This document shows, one piece after another, positions 61,988 through 64,000 of a stretch of DNA of 64,000 nt. Within the stretch, counting starts at the first letter, position 1. The number at the start of each line of letters is the position of its first letter. The notes under the pieces were generated by a model. It did not search any database, was not told the origin of the DNA, and saw nothing but the letters and a program-made list of their open reading frames with translations. The position numbers and the translations under genes were made by a program. The stretch is taken from assembly GCF_963676475.1 (NCBI RefSeq), contig NZ_OY781106.1, positions 2,046,001 through 2,110,000 of the forward strand. Direction: 5' to 3'. This DNA is from an uncultured Celeribacter sp. (GTDB taxonomy: Bacteria > Pseudomonadota > Alphaproteobacteria > Rhodobacterales > Rhodobacteraceae).

Positions 61988-64000
61988 ATGACAGGATATA
62001 TTCAAAACGCCAGCCATTGGGGCACCTTCGAAGCGCGCCACTCCGAGGGGAATCTTGACGTGCGCCCCGCGCCCAATGACCCGCATCCTTCGCCCATGCT
62101 CGGCAACATCGACGCCATGGTGCATGGACCGCAGCGCCTCCGCAGGCCTTTGATCCGACGCGCCTTTTTGGATGGCGATTTCGAGGCCGCACGCGCCGCG
62201 CGCGGCGGCGATGATTTCGTGCCTGTCTCTTGGGACACGGCGCTTGAGATCACCGCGCGGGAGCTGGCCCGCGTCCGCGACACCCATGGCAATGAGGCAA
62301 TTTTCGGTGGTTCTTATGGCTGGGCCAGCGCCGGGAGGTTCCACCACGCGCGCACGCAGTTACAGCGCTTCCTCGGTCAATTCGGCGGCTACACCACACA
62401 AGAACAGAATTACAGCTACGCCACAGCGATCACCTTTCTGCCGCATGTTTTGGGCGACATCGACACGGTGCAAGGCCCGGTCAGCTCGCTGGACGGGATT
62501 GCAAAACACACCGGGTTGTTGCTGAATTTCGGCGGCATTTCTCCCGGCAATATGCAGGTCGAAGCGGGCGGCATGGGGCAACACAGCGGACTTGGATGGC
62601 TCGCGACCTGTCGCAAAAGCGGCATGGAAATGCTCAACATTTCGCCGACAGATCAGGAACTTCCCGGTGAGGGCGATCCGATCCCATGGCTGCCGATCCG
62701 CCCCGGCACGGACACGGCGCTCTTGCTGGCGATGTGTTACACGCTTCTGGACGAAGGCCTCGCCGAGCTCGATTTCGTCGCGCGTTATTGTATCGGCGGC
62801 GCGCAGGTGATGGCCTATCTCCGTGGCGCAAGCGATGGCATCGCAAAGACGCCCGACTGGGCCAGCGCGATCTGCGACATTCCGGCGGAGCGCATCGCCG
62901 ATCTCGCCCGCAAATGCGCCAAAACACGGTGTTTTCTCACCATGTCCTGGTCCGTGCAGCGCGCCGACCATGGCGAGCAACCGATGTGGGCGCTGATCAC
63001 CTTTGCCGCGCTTCTGGGTCAGATCGGTCTGCCGGGGGGCGGACTGGCGATTGGCCTCTGGTCGCTCAGCGGCATGGGCAATCCGCGCCCCGCGCTGCCC
63101 TCCCCTGCGCTCCGCCCCGGCCCCAATCCGGTCAAAGCCTGCATCCCCGTGGCGCGGATTTCCGACATGTTGCTGAACCCCGGCGCCACCTATCCGTTCA
63201 ACGGCGAGACCCGGACCTATCCCGACATTCGTCTGGTCTATTGGTGCGGCGGCAATCCGTTTCATCACCATCAGGACCTCGCCAAGCTGACCCGCGCATT
63301 CCGGCGCCCCGAGGTTGTGATCGTGCAGGAAATCGCCATGACCGCCACCGCGCGCCATGCCGACATCGTCCTGCCCGCAACCACCACTTTGGAGCGCAAC
63401 GACATTGCCTCCAGTTCCCGCGACCGCTTTATCACCGCCATGTACCGTGTGCTGCCGCCCGTTGGCGAGGCGCGCGACGATCATGCGATCTTCGCCGATC
63501 TGGCGGAACGTCTGGGCTTTGCCGACGCCTTCACCGAAGGGCGCGATGAGATGGCGTGGCTGCGGTCGATCTATGAGGTGGCGCGCGAGACGGGCGCGAC
63601 ACGCGATCTGCACTTGCCCGATTTCGACACCTTCTGGCGCGACGGTCAGATCGAACTGCCCACCCCCGAAGAGCCCTACGTGCAATTTTCCGCCTTCCGT
63701 GCCGATCCCGAAGGCGCACCGCTAAAGACGCCCAGTGGCAAGATCGAGCTTTATAGCAAGGCCATCGCCGCCATGGGCTATGACGATTGCCCCGGCCATG
63801 TGACTTGGTTGCCGCCGCGCGAATGGCTTGGGGCTGAGGCGGCACAAACCGGCCCTGAGGCCCTGCGCCCGCTGCATATGTTGTCGCTACAACCGGCAAC
63901 ACGCCTGCATTCCCAGATGGACCCCGGCCCTGTCAGTCAGTCGGCGAAAATCAATGGCGCAGAACCTTGTTTGATCCACCCAGAAGACGCCATTCTGCGC
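61988..64000 (+). CDS. DMSO/TMAO/biotin-sulfoxide reductase family molybdoenzyme (BisC-like), partial
   Basis: The first 671 codons of a bis-MGD molybdoenzyme; the frame is still open at the window edge. The DMSO-reductase active site is conserved: Tyr and Trp in GSYGWASAGRFHHA, and a Ser exactly 31 residues after that Trp (QNYSYATA), the position of the Mo-ligating serine. It lacks an N-terminal iron-sulfur motif and any signal peptide (begins MTGYIQNASHWGTFEARHSE), so a cytoplasmic BisC-type enzyme is more likely than periplasmic TorA/DorA. Likely substrates are biotin sulfoxide, methionine sulfoxide or TMAO/DMSO. About 80-110 residues are missing. Confidence 0.88.
   Translation, partial: MTGYIQNASHWGTFEARHSEGNLDVRPAPNDPHPSPMLGNIDAMVHGPQRLRRPLIRRAFLDGDFEAARAARGGDDFVPVSWDTALEITARELARVRDTHGNEAIFGGSYGWASAGRFHHARTQLQRFLGQFGGYTTQEQNYSYATAITFLPHVLGDIDTVQGPVSSLDGIAKHTGLLLNFGGISPGNMQVEAGGMGQHSGLGWLATCRKSGMEMLNISPTDQELPGEGDPIPWLPIRPGTDTALLLAMCYTLLDEGLAELDFVARYCIGGAQVMAYLRGASDGIAKTPDWASAICDIPAERIADLARKCAKTRCFLTMSWSVQRADHGEQPMWALITFAALLGQIGLPGGGLAIGLWSLSGMGNPRPALPSPALRPGPNPVKACIPVARISDMLLNPGATYPFNGETRTYPDIRLVYWCGGNPFHHHQDLAKLTRAFRRPEVVIVQEIAMTATARHADIVLPATTTLERNDIASSSRDRFITAMYRVLPPVGEARDDHAIFADLAERLGFADAFTEGRDEMAWLRSIYEVARETGATRDLHLPDFDTFWRDGQIELPTPEEPYVQFSAFRADPEGAPLKTPSGKIELYSKAIAAMGYDDCPGHVTWLPPREWLGAEAAQTGPEALRPLHMLSLQPATRLHSQMDPGPVSQSAKINGAEPCLIHPEDAILR

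Overview
The window is a high-GC bacterial chromosome segment, densely packed, with many 4-bp ATGA overlaps. Gene content points to an alphaproteobacterium of the Rhodobacterales (marine Roseobacter-type): Tmm/Tdm/Dmm methylated-amine genes, the gamma-glutamylmethylamide/N-methylglutamate pathway, a sitABCD metal transporter, a DUF484-xerC pair and a ycjXF pair. The species cannot be fixed from sequence alone. No tRNA, rRNA, CRISPR array, insertion sequence or prophage was seen.

Layout. 0-13.7 kb is mostly housekeeping: a methyltransferase-glycosyltransferase fusion, DUF484, xerC, an EF-hand microprotein, ileS, a small Cys protein, a group III truncated haemoglobin, ycjF/ycjX, truA, a GH13 sugar phosphorylase. 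13.8-40.3 kb is a large methylated-amine catabolic island: TetR regulator, Gdx-type SMR exporter, dmmDABC (dimethylamine monooxygenase), an unlisted 58-aa membrane protein, amt, a GntR/FCD regulator, purU, folD, mgdABCD (N-methylglutamate dehydrogenase), a GlxA-type AraC regulator, gmaS, mgsABC, an XRE-cupin regulator, a periplasmic-binding-protein-fold protein without a signal peptide, tmm and tdm. 40.4-47.2 kb is an NAD-dependent formate dehydrogenase operon (fdsGBA-fdhD-fdsD) with a LysR regulator. 47.4-55.2 kb holds tex, then a cobalamin riboswitch and btuB-btuF-btuC-btuD-cbiZ. 55.3-58.9 kb is sitABCD behind a double-dyad operator. 58.9-64 kb holds a disulfide oxidoreductase, a DUF3817 protein, a YeiH-type transporter and a DMSO/TMAO/biotin-sulfoxide reductase cut by the window edge.

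How they fit. By established family functions the island encodes trimethylamine -> TMAO (Tmm) -> dimethylamine + C1 (Tdm) -> methylamine + C1 (Dmm) -> gamma-glutamylmethylamide (GmaS) -> N-methylglutamate (Mgs) -> methylene-THF + glutamate (Mgd). FolD and PurU then release formate, which the adjacent formate dehydrogenase oxidises to CO2 with NADH gain. The known TMAO importer genes (tmoXVW) are not in the window.

Most interesting unexplained signals: an attenuator-like leader (two 28-nt hairpin repeats, a GTGA-loop hairpin and a strong terminator ending 10 nt before tdm); a recurring TTGG(A/T)CCAA element at gntR, amt and tmm; a 52-bp nested dyad before gntR; the 58-aa membrane protein between amt and dmmD; the signal-less binding protein paired with an XRE-cupin regulator; and the evenly spaced double dyad before sitA.
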